Shown here: in pieces, positions 41,523 through 51,004 of the stretch
Layout: each line of letters begins with the position of its first letter
Position numbering within the stretch: position 1 is the stretch's first letter
Assembly: GCF_004363095.1 (NCBI RefSeq)
Contig: NZ_SNYO01000003.1
Location: 124,001-188,000 of the forward strand
Source: Actinomycetospora succinea
GTDB lineage: Bacteria > Actinomycetota > Actinomycetes > Mycobacteriales > Pseudonocardiaceae
Direction of reading: 5' to 3'
DNA length: 64,000 nt
Position numbers and translations under genes: made by a program
The notes under the pieces: generated by a model
Told to the model about the DNA's origin: nothing
Database searches by the model: none
What the model saw: the letters and a program-made list of their open reading frames with translations, nothing else

Positions 41523-43216
41523 AACAGCCCCACGATCGTGCCGTCGGGCTTCACGTCGATGTGGTGGGCGGCGGGGTTCTTGCCCAGGCCCGGCATCGTC
41601 CGCATGTCGCCGCAGATCGGGTAGACGAAGCCGGCGCCGACCGACGCGCGGACCTCGCGGACCGGCATCCGCCAGCCGGTCGGCGCGCCGAGGAGCTTCG
41701 GGTCCGACGAGATCGACAGGTGGGTCTTGGCGACGCAGATCGGCAGGTTGCCGAAGCCGTTGCGCTCGTAGAGGTCGATCGAGGTGTTCGCGGCCGGGGC
41801 GTAGTCGACGCCGTCGGCGCCGTACACCTTGGTCGCGATCGTCTCGATCTTCTCGCGCAGCGGGGCATCGTCGGGGTAGAGCAGCTGGAAGTCGCTCGGC
41901 TCGTTCGCGGCCTCGGCGACGGCCTCGGCCAGCTCCGCCGCGCCGCGCCCGCCGTCGGCGAAGTGCGTCGACACCGCGGCCCGCGCGCCCATCGACTCGG
42001 CGATCTCGCGGATCGCCTGGTGCTCGCTGTCGTGGTCGGTCGGGAACGCGTTGATGCAGACCACCGGCGAGACGCCGTGCAGGCGCATGTTCTCGATCTG
42101 CTTGCGCAGGTTCGCCGCACCGGCGTGCACCTCCTCGGGGTTCTCCTCGAGCAGCGCCGGCGGCAGGTCCTTGCCCGCGACGATCCTGTGGTTGCCGGAG
42201 TGGACCTTGAGCGCGCGCACGGTGGCGACGACGACCGCCGCGTCCGGCGTCATGCCCGACGTCCGGCACTTGATGTTGAAGAACCGCTCGGCGCCCATGT
42301 CGGCGCCGAACCCGGCCTCGGTGACGAGGAAGTCGCCGGAGTGGATGCCGATGCGGTCGGCGACGATCGACGAGTTGCCGGTCGCGATGTTGCCGAACGG
42401 CCCGGCGTGCACCAGGACCGGCGTGTTCTCCAGGGTCTGCATGAGGTTGGGCTTGAGCGCGTCGCGCATGAGCGCGGCCATCGACCCGGCGGCGTGGATG
42501 TCCTCGGCGGTCACCGCGTCGCCGTCGGGGGTGTAGCCGACGACGATGCGCCCGAGGCGCTGGCGCAGCTCCCCGAGGTCGTTGGACAGCGCGAGCACGG
42601 CCATCACCTCGGAGGCCGAGGTGATGTCGAAGCCCGCCTCGCGCGGCACACCGTCCATCCGCCCGCCGAGCCCGGTGACGACGTTGCGCAGCGCCCGGTC
42701 GTTGACGTCGAGCACGCGCCGCCAGGTCACGCGGTACGGGTCGAGCCCGGCGGCGTTGCCCTGGTAGAGGTGGTTGTCGAGCACCGCCGAGAGCATGTTG
42801 TGCGCGCTGGTGACGGCGTGGAAGTCGCCGGTGAGGTGGAGGTTGAACTTCTCCATCGGCACGACCTGCGAGTAGCCGCCGCCCGCCGCGCCGCCCTTGA
42901 TGCCGAACGTCGGGCCCATGCTCGGCTGGCGGATCGCGACGACCCCGCGCTTGCCGATGTGCGAGAACGCCTGGCCGAGCCCGACCGTCGTCGTCGTCTT
43001 GCCCTCGCCCAGCGGGGTCGGGGTGATCGCGGTCACGACGACGTACTTCGCGCGCGGGCGGTCCTTCATCGCCTCGATGGCCTCGAGCTCGATCTTCGCG
43101 ACGTCGGTGCCGTGGCGCTCCAGGAACTCGGTCGGCAGGTCCATCTGCCGAGCGATGTCGTCCATGGGCTTCAGCGTCGCCGCCTGGGCGATGTCGAGGT
43201 CCGACGGGATGCTCAC
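41519..43216 (-). CDS. fhs: Formate-tetrahydrofolate ligase
   Basis: A 565-residue ATP-dependent enzyme that charges formate onto THF. It has the P-loop TPLGEGKTTTTVGL near residue 68, PSMGPTFGIKGGAAGGGYSQ, and a C-terminal GDMRTMPGLGKNPAA segment. The length is normal. The GTG at 43216 follows AGGAGG. It is the first gene of a coupled set with fchA and asparaginase. A GC-rich leader of about 90 bases precedes it. Confidence 0.95.
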   Translation of the reverse strand: MSIPSDLDIAQAATLKPMDDIARQMDLPTEFLERHGTDVAKIELEAIEAMKDRPRAKYVVVTAITPTPLGEGKTTTTVGLGQAFSHIGKRGVVAIRQPSMGPTFGIKGGAAGGGYSQVVPMEKFNLHLTGDFHAVTSAHNMLSAVLDNHLYQGNAAGLDPYRVTWRRVLDVNDRALRNVVTGLGGRMDGVPREAGFDITSASEVMAVLALSNDLGELRQRLGRIVVGYTPDGDAVTAEDIHAAGSMAALMRDALKPNLMQTLENTPVLVHAGPFGNIATGNSSIVADRIGIHSGDFLVTEAGFGADMGAERFFNIKCRTSGMTPDAAVVVATVRALKVHSGNHRIVAGKDLPPALLEENPEEVHAGAANLRKQIENMRLHGVSPVVCINAFPTDHDSEHQAIREIAESMGARAAVSTHFADGGRGAAELAEAVAEAANEPSDFQLLYPDDAPLREKIETIATKVYGADGVDYAPAANTSIDLYERNGFGNLPICVAKTHLSISSDPKLLGAPTGWRMPVREVRASVGAGFVYPICGDMRTMPGLGKNPAAHHIDVKPDGTIVGLF

Positions 43217-43370
43217 GCGAGTCCTCCTGGGTCCGGGGGGCCACCCCGGCTCCGGCACCGCCGCCGGGGGACTCTTGACGGGGCACGTTGGCAGAGCGGG
43301 GCCGATCTGTCAGCCCGAGGTGTGACGGTTCGTGGTGGTCCACGTCCCGGATCTCCGCCACGATGACCAG

Positions 43371-44156
43371 GTGACGGGCGGGGTGGTGCGGCGCGCGCTG
43401 CTGCTCGCCGTGCTCCTGCTCACGGCCGGTCTCGTCGCGACGCCCGCCGCGACGGCGGCGCCCGCCTGCCCGCCGGTGGTGCTCTTCGCGGTGCCGGGCA
43501 CCGGCGAGACCTCCGAGGCGGCCGACCCCGCCGCGTCCATCGGGCTCCTCGCCGGCCTCACCGACCCGCTCGCCCGCCGGTGGGGCGACGCGCTCTCGGT
43601 GCGCTACATCCCGTACCCGGCGACCGTGGATCGGCCCTTCTACTTCACCAGCGAGGGCCGCGGCGCCGAGCGCCTCGCCCGCGACGCCGGGGACGTCGCC
43701 ACCCGCTGCCCGGCCACCACGATCATGCTGGTCGGCTACAGCCAGGGCGGCGACGTGGTGTCCGACGTCGTGCACCGCGCCGCCAACGGGACGATCGGGC
43801 TGCCCGCCGACCGGATCGCCGGCGCGGTCATGCTGGGCAGCCCGCGCCGCGACCCGCGCGGGCCCAACCTCGTCGACACCCCCGGGCGCGGCGTCCTCGG
43901 GCCCCGCCCGACCCGCGAGCTCGCCGTCTACGACGGGCGGGTCTACGAGGTGTGCGCGCCCGGCGACCCGATCTGCGCCACCGAGACCCTCGACGTCCGC
44001 GTGTTCCGCGAGGGCTGGGCGTCCGGGGCGCACCACAGCTACCCGCAGGTCCGCGTCGGCCCGGCCGGCACCCCGCTGTTCACCGTGCTCGAGCGCGCCG
44101 CCGACGCCGTCGTGGCACGGGCCACGATGTCGCCCGCACTGGCCGCGGATGGGTAA
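43371..44156 (+). CDS. Cutinase family secreted esterase
   Basis: A 261-residue protein with an N-terminal signal peptide (VRRALLLAVLLL and on to an ATAAPAC site). The alpha/beta hydrolase core has FAVPGTGETSEA, the nucleophile elbow GYSQGG, catalytic Asp near PGDPIC, and His in HHSYP, with paired Cys. Actinobacterial cutinase-like enzymes cleave esters of lipids or polymers. The start is uncertain: GTG codons at 43371, 43383 and 43386 are in frame, and 43371 gives the fullest signal peptide. Confidence 0.87.
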   Translation: MTGGVVRRALLLAVLLLTAGLVATPAATAAPACPPVVLFAVPGTGETSEAADPAASIGLLAGLTDPLARRWGDALSVRYIPYPATVDRPFYFTSEGRGAERLARDAGDVATRCPATTIMLVGYSQGGDVVSDVVHRAANGTIGLPADRIAGAVMLGSPRRDPRGPNLVDTPGRGVLGPRPTRELAVYDGRVYEVCAPGDPICATETLDVRVFREGWASGAHHSYPQVRVGPAGTPLFTVLERAADAVVARATMSPALAADG

Positions 44157-44178
44157 GGGCACTCGTACCGTCTGAAGC

Positions 44179-45126
44179 GTGGGTGAACTGCTGAGCCGCA
44201 TCCTCCCCGTCTTCGCGGTCATCGCGGTCGGGGCGGTGGCGGGACGCTTCGAGCGCTTCGGCGAGCGCACCGCCGCCGTGCTCAACGACCTCGTCTACTG
44301 GATCGCGCTGCCCGCCCTGATCTTCGTGTCGGTGGCCGAGGCGGACCTGTCCGCCGGGGTCCCCGCGTCGGCGCTGCTGGCCTCCGCGGCCGTCGTGATC
44401 GTCGCCTACGCGCTCGGCTGGGCCGCGGCTCGGCTCGTGCGGCGCCCCGGGCGTGAGGCGCACGCCGTCGGCCTGGTGGCGGGGTGGGGCAACGTCGGCT
44501 ACCTCGGCATACCGCTGACGGTGGCCGTGCTCGGTCCCACGACGGCGTTCGCCGCGTCGCTGACCTCGACGCTGCACACCGCGCTCGCGATCACGGTGTT
44601 CCTCGTCGCGGTGACCCTCGACGGCCGCGGGCGCGGGGAGGACGGCGCGATCGCCCTGCCCGCCCTGCTGGCCCGCCGCGTGCTGGGCAACCCCGTGGTC
44701 ATCGGCATCGCGGCGGGCGTCGCCGTCGCGCTGCTGGGCGTGCGGCTGCCGGCGCCGGTGGCGGCGACGATCGAGATGCTCGGCGACCTGGCGGCGCCGG
44801 GCGGCCTGTTCGCGCTGGGGATCCTGCTGCGCGGGGCGGTCGGCGCGCTGCGGGAGTCGCGGGCGCAGTGGGTGCCGATCGGCGCGGCGGTCGCCATCAA
44901 GCTGCTGGTCATGCCGGCGCTCGCGCTGGGCGCCGTGGCGCTGTTCGGCATCCCCGCGCCGTGGGGCGCGGTGCTGGTGGTGATGGCGGCGCTGCCCGAC
45001 GCCGCCACGGTGTTCGTGCTCACCGCGCAGTACCGGGCCTGGTACCGCGAGAGCACCGCGGTGGTCGTCATCACCACGGTGCTCTCGCTGGTCACGCTGC
45101 CGCTCGTCGTGCTGGTCCTGCCGTGA
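44179..45126 (+). CDS. AEC family transporter
   Basis: A 315-residue membrane protein with about ten hydrophobic segments, starting LLSRILPVFAVIAVGAVAG and with the AGWGNVGYLGIPL motif of the auxin efflux carrier family. Bacterial members export or import malate, malonate or other acids. The GTG at 44179 is 22 bases after the cutinase stop, so the two may share a transcript. The substrate is unknown. Confidence 0.87.
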   Translation: MGELLSRILPVFAVIAVGAVAGRFERFGERTAAVLNDLVYWIALPALIFVSVAEADLSAGVPASALLASAAVVIVAYALGWAAARLVRRPGREAHAVGLVAGWGNVGYLGIPLTVAVLGPTTAFAASLTSTLHTALAITVFLVAVTLDGRGRGEDGAIALPALLARRVLGNPVVIGIAAGVAVALLGVRLPAPVAATIEMLGDLAAPGGLFALGILLRGAVGALRESRAQWVPIGAAVAIKLLVMPALALGAVALFGIPAPWGAVLVVMAALPDAATVFVLTAQYRAWYRESTAVVVITTVLSLVTLPLVVLVLP

Positions 45127-45131
45127 GGACC

Positions 45132-45362
45132 TCAGCCCTCGCCGCGGAAGGCGGCCCGGCGCTCCTCGTGCGTGCGGGCCTGCCCCATCCGGGCGACACG
45201 GGCGCGCTGGTCGTCGGTGGCCCCGCCCTCGGCGACCGCGCGCTCGGCGTCGGCCATGGCGCGGTCCACCGCCGCCTCGTCGGCGTCGGCGGGGGTCGGC
45301 GCGACCCAGCCGCGGTGGGCGTCCTCGGGCTCGTCGTGGCGTCGTCCCTCGACACCGATCAT
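45132..45362 (-). CDS. Small acidic hypothetical protein
   Basis: A 76-residue protein rich in Ala, Asp, Glu and Arg, with a C-terminal helix EERRAAFRGEG. No domain is recognised. The ATG at 45362 has a clear GGAGGT ribosome site, which supports a real gene. It converges with the transporter gene, and the stops are 5 bases apart. Confidence 0.6.
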   Translation of the reverse strand: MIGVEGRRHDEPEDAHRGWVAPTPADADEAAVDRAMADAERAVAEGGATDDQRARVARMGQARTHEERRAAFRGEG

Positions 45363-45448
45363 GGTGATGACCTCCGATCGCGTGTGTACGGGTCCCTCCT
45401 GGCGTTCCCGGGGCCGATGCCGCCCAACCGGTCAGGTGGCTCACGCCG

Positions 45449-46099
45449 ATGACCACCGCGGGGGTCGTGCTCGCGGGCGGACGCTCGCGGCGGATGGGCA
45501 CCGACAAGGCCGGCCTGCGCCGGGACGGGACGCCGCTGCTCGCGCACGTCCTCGCCGTCCTCGCCGCAGCGGTCGACGGCCCGCTGGTGGTCGTCGGGGC
45601 CGCCGACTCGCCCCGTGAGCTGCCTCTCGAGCTCACGGCCACGGCGCGGGCGCGCTGCACCGTCGTGGCGGATCCCGTCGCCGACCGCGGGCCCCTGCAG
45701 GGGCTGGCCACCGGCCTCGGCGCGGCGCGGGCCGCCGGCACCGCCTTCGTCGCCGCCGTCGACCTGCCCCACCTGCACGAGGACCTGGTCCGCGCCGTGC
45801 TCGCCCACCGGACCCCGCCGGTCGAGGTGGCGCTGCCGGTGCTCGACGGGCACCGCCAGCACCTGCTCGCCGCGTACGCCACCGACCTCGCCCATCGCGC
45901 CGACGACCTCCTCGAGCGCGGCGAGCGCAGCGTGGGCGCCCTCATCGCCGCGAGCCGGGTCCGCGAGCTCGACGCCGCGACGCTGCTCGCCGACCCCCGC
46001 CTCGCCGCGCGGGACCCGGAGCTGCTCGGGGCGCGGGGCGTCAACACGCCCGAGGAATGGGACCGCGCGCAGCGGGAGCGCCCCGGCCCGCCGACCTAG
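45449..46099 (+). CDS. mobA: Molybdenum cofactor guanylyltransferase
   Basis: A 216-residue nucleotidyltransferase with the N-terminal motif LAGGRSRRMGTDKAGL and the metal-binding AAVDLPHL segment. MobA-type proteins link GTP to molybdopterin. The CTP version (MocA) serves xanthine dehydrogenase family enzymes and looks alike, so the nucleotide is not certain. A molybdenum hydroxylase of that family lies at 4066-6576 in the same window. The ATG at 45449 is the only good start. Confidence 0.85.
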   Translation: MTTAGVVLAGGRSRRMGTDKAGLRRDGTPLLAHVLAVLAAAVDGPLVVVGAADSPRELPLELTATARARCTVVADPVADRGPLQGLATGLGAARAAGTAFVAAVDLPHLHEDLVRAVLAHRTPPVEVALPVLDGHRQHLLAAYATDLAHRADDLLERGERSVGALIAASRVRELDAATLLADPRLAARDPELLGARGVNTPEEWDRAQRERPGPPT

Positions 46100-46108
46100 G
46101 CTCGGGGC

Positions 46109-46534
46109 ATGGCCGATCTCAGCGATCCCGACGTCGTCGCGTTCCTCTCCGAGGGCACCCGTACCGGGAAGATCGGGTGGACCGCGAAGGACGGCCGCCC
46201 GCTCGTGGCCCCGATCTGGTTCCTCGTCGAGGACGGCACGATCGTCTTCAACACCGGCAAGGACACCGCCAAGGGCCGCGCGTTCGCCCGCGACCCGCGC
46301 GCCGTGCTCAGCGTGGACCTCCAGGAGCCGCCGTACGCGTTCGTGCAGGTCCAGGGGTCGGTGACGTTCTCCGAGGACCCGGACGAGCTGCGCCGCACCG
46401 CCACCGCCCTCGGCGCCCGGTACATGGGCGCGGACCGCGCCGAGGAGTTCGGCGCCCGCAACGGCGTGCCGGGCGAGCTGGTCGTGCGCCTGCACCCGTC
46501 GAAGGTGATCGCCACGCTGGACATGACGGCGTGA
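46109..46534 (+). CDS. PPOX class F420-dependent oxidoreductase
   Basis: A 141-residue split-barrel protein of the pyridoxamine oxidase-like family. GKIGWTAKDGRPLVAPIWFLVEDGTIVFNTGKDTAKGRAFARDPR matches actinobacterial F420-dependent members. Its substrate is unknown. The gene overlaps the next one as GTGA (46531-46534), which indicates coupled translation. Confidence 0.86.
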   Translation: MADLSDPDVVAFLSEGTRTGKIGWTAKDGRPLVAPIWFLVEDGTIVFNTGKDTAKGRAFARDPRAVLSVDLQEPPYAFVQVQGSVTFSEDPDELRRTATALGARYMGADRAEEFGARNGVPGELVVRLHPSKVIATLDMTA

Positions 46535-46968
46535 CACCCCCGCTCGCCCGGGCGCTCGACCTCGCGCCCCATCCCGAGGGCGGCTGGTTCCGGCGCACCT
46601 GGACCGCGGCGCCCACGCTGCAGCCCGCCGGCTACCCGGGGCCGCGGGCGAGCGCCACGGCGATCCACTACGTCCTCGCGCCCGGCGAGGAGTCGCGCTG
46701 GCACCGCGTCCGCTCCGACGAGCTGTGGTGCTGGCACCGGGGCCCGGCGCTGTCGCTGTGGCTCGGCGGGGACGGCGAGGCCCCCGACGACGCCGCCGGC
46801 CGGGAGATCGTCCTCGGTGACCGCGTCGAGGACGGCCACGCCGCCCAGGCCCTCGTGCCCGGCGGGGTGTGGCAGCGCGCCGCCCCGGCGCCGGGCGCGA
46901 GCACCGAGGTGCTCGTGACCTGCGTCGTCAGCCCGGGCTTCGACGACGCCGACTTCACGCTGGGGTAG
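46531..46968 (+). CDS. Cupin-fold DUF985 protein
   Basis: A 145-residue cupin with the DUF985 opening PHPEGGWFRRTW and HRVRSDELWCWHRG, which supplies His and Glu for metal or ligand binding, plus a second LVPGGVWQ strand. The family is linked to small-molecule binding with no fixed role. The GTG start lies in the PPOX stop. It converges with the PBP gene, 9 bases away. Confidence 0.83.
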   Translation: MTPPLARALDLAPHPEGGWFRRTWTAAPTLQPAGYPGPRASATAIHYVLAPGEESRWHRVRSDELWCWHRGPALSLWLGGDGEAPDDAAGREIVLGDRVEDGHAAQALVPGGVWQRAAPAPGASTEVLVTCVVSPGFDDADFTLG

Positions 46969-46977
46969 TCGTCGGGC

Positions 46978-49900
46978 CTAGTTCTCCGGCGGGTCCGCGC
47001 CCGCGGCGGGGGCGTCGCCGCCGGCACCGCCCTCGCCGTTCTCGGGTGCCCCGGCCGCCGCGGCCGGGTCGCCGGGCTGCTCGGCCCCGCCCGCCGGGGC
47101 GTCCTCGCCGGCCTGGCCGGGCGCGTCGGCCGGCGGTGCCGTCGTCGTGGGCGCCGTCGACGACCGGGGCGCCGACGTGCTCGACGGCGTGGGCGACGAG
47201 GACTCGGTGGACCGGGCGGTGTCACCCGGGTCGGTGCCGGCGACGGGCGTGAACGCGCCGAACGTCTGCTTCGGCGTGTCCTCGAGGGCGTCGTCCATGA
47301 AGCTCTTCCAGATCTCGCTGGGCAGCCCGTGGCCGTAGACCGGGCGCCCGTCGGAGGTCTTGATCGGGCTGTTGTCGTCGGTGCCCACCCACACGACCGT
47401 CGACGCGGACGGCGTGTAGCCGGCGAACCAGGCGTCGTTGTTCTGGCTCTCGACGTGCGACTGGACCGTGCCGGTCTTGGCGGCCGACTGGCGCCCGCCC
47501 TGCAGCGACACCCCGTCGTACTCGGGGACGTCCCGCATCGCCTCGGTGACGTTGCGCGCCACCCGCGGGTCGATGCGCTGCTCGCCCTGGGCCGTGGCGT
47601 CGTCGTAGAGGACCTCGCCGCTGGCCGTCGTCACGCGCGCGACCAGGTGGGGGCGGTGGTACATGCCCTCGTTCGAGAAGGTCGCGTAGGCCGAGGCCAG
47701 GTCGACGGCGGTGGTCTCCTGGTTGCCGAGCGAGATGCCGCTGTTCGGGTCGTTCATCGGCTGCGTGACGCCGGCCTGGCGGGCGGCGGCGGCCACGGCC
47801 TGCGGTCCGACCCGGTTGCCGAGCGCGGTGAACACGACGTTGTTCGACAGCGTCATGGCGCGCTTGAGGCTGCAGTTGGTGCAGTCGGCGCCGTCGACGT
47901 TGCGGACGGTGCGCCCGGGGACGGCCCGTCCGTCGAACTCGGTGGAGATGCCGATCGGCGGGTCCTGCTGCAGAGCGGCCAGCAGGACGAACGGCTTGAA
48001 CGTCGACCCGGCCTGCTTCTCGACGCGCGCGTAGTCGAGTCCCGCGCCGTTGTCGCCGCCGTAGTAGGCGAGGATGCCGCCGGTGCGCGGGTCGATCGAC
48101 ACCGCCGAGGTCCGCAGGTTCTGCGGCTGGTCGCGCATGTTGCGGCGCACGGCGTCGACGGCCTCGCGCTGGGCCACCGGCTGGATCGTCGTCTGGATCT
48201 GCAGACCCTGCGTGACCAGCGCGTCCTGGTCGATCCCCAGGCTGCGCAGCTCGTCGCGGACGGCGCTGTAGATGTGGCCGCGGTCGTCGTCGGGGACGCC
48301 GCCGGTGACGCGGCGCGGGGGCACGGTCGCCGGGAACTGCGCGGCCGCGCGCTCCGGCGCGGGCAGCCAGCCCTGGGCGACCATCCCGTCCATGACGTAG
48401 TTCCAGCGACGGTTCGCGTCGTCGGGGTTCTGCGCCGGGTCCCACTTCGACGGGGCCTGGATGACGCCCGCGAGCAGCGCACCCTCGGCCGGTGTCAGCG
48501 TCTCGACGGGCCGGCCGAAGTACGCCTGGCTCGCCGCCTGGATGCCGTAGGCGCCACGGCCGAAGTAGATGCTGTTCAGGTAGTCGGCGAGGATCTCGTC
48601 CTTCGAGCGCTCCTGCGAGATCTTCAAGGAGATGATGAGCTCCTTGTACTTGCGCATCAGCGAGTACTCGTCGCCCACCATCGCGTTCTTGACGTACTGC
48701 TGCGTGATCGTCGACCCGCCGCCGGTGCCGCCGGTCAGGTTCTTCCACACGGCGCGGCCGAAGCCGACGACGTCGAAGCCGCTGTTGGAGTAGAAGGAGC
48801 GGTCCTCCGCGGACAGCACCGCGAACCGCACGGGCGGCGGCACCTGCTCGAGGCCGACCTTCTGCCGGTTGCCCTGCTCGCCCGGCGCGATGCGCGCGAG
48901 CACCGTGCCGTCGGAGAACGACACCGTGTTGAGCTGGCTCTCCACCGCGTCGTCGGCGTTCGGCACGGGCACGAACACCCAGCCGAGCAGCATCGCCAGG
49001 ACCGGCGTGGCGATCATCGCGCCGAGCGCCGCGTAGGCGGTGCGGCGCAGGCGGCGCCAGCGCAGCGCCGTGGCCGTGAGCAGCTCGGGCGCCGGGCCGT
49101 CGAGGTAGAGCACGACCCGCGAGCGGACCTGGCGACCGAACGCCACGACCCGCTCACCGCCGGGCAGGCCGACGACGCGGGCGGCGACGACGCTCAGGAC
49201 GGTCGCGATCGCGGCGGCGAGGCGGCCGCGGGGGACGGTCGGGGTGTCGCTGTTCCGGCTGGCCTTGCCGTTCTCCTTGCGGCCCGGCGAGCGGTGCGCG
49301 GTGGTGCGCGAGCGGGTCGTGGCACGGCGGGCTCCGGTGGAGCCCCGGCGGGTTGCCGCCCGCGTGGCGGCGGTCCGGGTGGCGCGCGTGGCGCCCGCGT
49401 CCTGCTCCTCGTCCTCGCGGTCCTGCTCGACGGCCTCGGCGAAGTCCTCGATCTCGTCGAGGTCGGCGGGCTCCGCAGGCTCGTCGTCGCGGTCGCGGTC
49501 CCTCGGCTCCCGGGGCAGCGGACCGGAGCTGTGGCCCCGGGGCGACGGCGCGTCGACGGCGGGCATCACGGAGGTGCCGGTCGGACGGCGCCGGGCCGGG
49601 CTGTCGGCGTCGCTGGTCGTGGAGGTCGTCGCGGTGGCCGGGCCGGCGGGCGCGTTCGTGGTCGCGGTCGCGGGCGGACCGGCCGGCGGGCGACCGGGCG
49701 GTGGCGTGGCGGGACGGCCGGGAGCACCCGCGGGCGCGGCGCCGCGCGGTCCGGGCGGGGCGGGCGCTGCTCCGCGCGGAGCGCCGGGACCCGCGGGACC
49801 CGCGGGCGGCGGCGTCGGTCGGCCGGCCGGGGCTCCGGGCGGCGGCGTGGGGCGCGCACCGGGTCCGGGCTGGGGGTTGGCCTGGGGGTTCTGGGGGCGC

Positions 49901-50646
49901 GCCGCGGGGTTCGCCGGCGGCGGCGTGGGGCGCGCGGCCGGACCGGCGGGCGGCCGGGGTCCGGAGGGGCGGCCCGGCGCGCCGGGCGGCGGGGAGCCCG
50001 CGGGCGCGGCCGGGGGCGGCGGCGGCACGGCGGGCGGGGCGGCGAGGGCGGTCGAGGCGGAGCCGTTCGGAGCCGAGCCGTTGGGGGTCGAGCCGTTGGG
50101 CGTCGAGCGGTTCGGGACGCCACGGGGGGCGGGCGAGCCGTTCGGGGCCGAGCCGTTCGGGCCCTGCGGAGCCGCCGGGGCCTGCGGGGCGCCGTTCGGA
50201 ACGGCCGGGCCCTGCGGGGCGCCGTTCGGCCGCGCCGGCGGCGGCGTCGGTCGCGTGCCCGGTCGGGCCTGGCTCGCGGCGGGCGGCGCGCTGGGTGCCG
50301 CCGGGCGGGCGGGCTCGGCGCCGCCGGGCTTCATGTCCGGGCGGTCGTTGCGGCGGGTCTCGGGGCGCGCGGCGGTGGCGGTGCCCGTCGCGCTGCTCGT
50401 GCCCGAGTGGCCAGCCGACGCCGAGCCACCGCCGTTCGTGCTGGTCGTGGAGCGGAAGGACCCGGTGGAGAAGGCCGAGGGGAAGCCGACCGGCGGGGAC
50501 GCGGGCGCGGGCGTCGAGGTGATCCGCGCGCTGACGTCGCCGTAGTCGCTGTCGGCGTGCCGCCCCGAGCCCCGGTCGCCGTCGTCGGGGGGATCGACGT
50601 CGACAGCGCGGCGCCGACCCGACGTACGAGCATGCGTGCCCGCCAC
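46978..50646 (-). CDS. ponA: Class A penicillin-binding protein (transglycosylase/transpeptidase)
   Basis: A 1222-residue bifunctional peptidoglycan synthase. Residues 1 to about 440 are a Pro/Gly/Asn/Ser-rich cytoplasmic region with NGSTP-type repeats. One membrane helix lies at about 540-560. The glycosyltransferase domain has SAEDRSFYSNSGFD, GGSTITQQYVKN and YLNSIYFGRGAYGI. The transpeptidase has STFK with the active Ser, SNNVV and KTGT. A Pro/Ala/Gly tail of about 80 residues ends it. The GTG at 50646 has GGGAGGT upstream. The N-terminal extension is far longer than in most homologues. Confidence 0.93.
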   Translation of the reverse strand: MAGTHARTSGRRRAVDVDPPDDGDRGSGRHADSDYGDVSARITSTPAPASPPVGFPSAFSTGSFRSTTSTNGGGSASAGHSGTSSATGTATAARPETRRNDRPDMKPGGAEPARPAAPSAPPAASQARPGTRPTPPPARPNGAPQGPAVPNGAPQAPAAPQGPNGSAPNGSPAPRGVPNRSTPNGSTPNGSAPNGSASTALAAPPAVPPPPPAAPAGSPPPGAPGRPSGPRPPAGPAARPTPPPANPAARPQNPQANPQPGPGARPTPPPGAPAGRPTPPPAGPAGPGAPRGAAPAPPGPRGAAPAGAPGRPATPPPGRPPAGPPATATTNAPAGPATATTSTTSDADSPARRRPTGTSVMPAVDAPSPRGHSSGPLPREPRDRDRDDEPAEPADLDEIEDFAEAVEQDREDEEQDAGATRATRTAATRAATRRGSTGARRATTRSRTTAHRSPGRKENGKASRNSDTPTVPRGRLAAAIATVLSVVAARVVGLPGGERVVAFGRQVRSRVVLYLDGPAPELLTATALRWRRLRRTAYAALGAMIATPVLAMLLGWVFVPVPNADDAVESQLNTVSFSDGTVLARIAPGEQGNRQKVGLEQVPPPVRFAVLSAEDRSFYSNSGFDVVGFGRAVWKNLTGGTGGGSTITQQYVKNAMVGDEYSLMRKYKELIISLKISQERSKDEILADYLNSIYFGRGAYGIQAASQAYFGRPVETLTPAEGALLAGVIQAPSKWDPAQNPDDANRRWNYVMDGMVAQGWLPAPERAAAQFPATVPPRRVTGGVPDDDRGHIYSAVRDELRSLGIDQDALVTQGLQIQTTIQPVAQREAVDAVRRNMRDQPQNLRTSAVSIDPRTGGILAYYGGDNGAGLDYARVEKQAGSTFKPFVLLAALQQDPPIGISTEFDGRAVPGRTVRNVDGADCTNCSLKRAMTLSNNVVFTALGNRVGPQAVAAAARQAGVTQPMNDPNSGISLGNQETTAVDLASAYATFSNEGMYHRPHLVARVTTASGEVLYDDATAQGEQRIDPRVARNVTEAMRDVPEYDGVSLQGGRQSAAKTGTVQSHVESQNNDAWFAGYTPSASTVVWVGTDDNSPIKTSDGRPVYGHGLPSEIWKSFMDDALEDTPKQTFGAFTPVAGTDPGDTARSTESSSPTPSSTSAPRSSTAPTTTAPPADAPGQAGEDAPAGGAEQPGDPAAAAGAPENGEGGAGGDAPAAGADPPEN
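50055..50175. repeat. Tandem repeats in the N-terminal part of the PBP gene
   Basis: A degenerate 15-base unit (GAGCCGTTGGGGGTC-like) repeats several times and codes for Asn-Gly-Ser-Thr/Ala-Pro pentapeptides on the minus strand. It lies in the disordered N-terminal extension and is prone to length change by slippage. Confidence 0.7.
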
Positions 50647-51004
50647 CGAGCAACCACCTCCCCGTGTCGCTCGCAGTCACTGCCTGTGGTCACGACCGCG
50701 CCGGTGCGTCGACGGCGATCGTCGGGCCCGACGTCCGGTCCTCGAACCCGCACGCAGGCAACGCGTCAGGACTGCGCGGGTCGCGGTGCGAACGGGGGAC
50801 CGTCCACGACCGGACCGATCGATGCGGTGAGTGGTGGTCCGGTGTCACTCCGTCGTGACGTCGGTCCCACTGGTCTCGGGCCGATGCGCTCAGTGGCGAC
50901 CGCGGTCACCCAGCGCGAACGAGGCCGCCGGCGTGGGCGCTAACAACGGCGCCGCCGCGACCGATGACCGGGGCGAGGATGCCCGGCGAGAGGACACACG
51001 AGGC
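50647..51004. other. Intergenic region between PBP gene and small unknown gene
   Basis: This 358-base divergent region holds the PBP promoter on the minus strand and a leader for the small plus-strand gene. GTCAC and GTGAC (50844-50859) form a loose inverted repeat. Two ORFs of about 64 codons here look like chance frames. No RNA gene or clear core promoter is visible. Confidence 0.4.

Noticed and set aside
43217-43330. Possible folate-type riboswitch before fhs
   Set aside because: The leader is GC-rich and can fold, but no known THF riboswitch landmarks are visible.
50055-50175. CRISPR-like repeats
   Set aside because: The units are 15 bases, directly adjoining, degenerate, and code for pentapeptides in the PBP gene.
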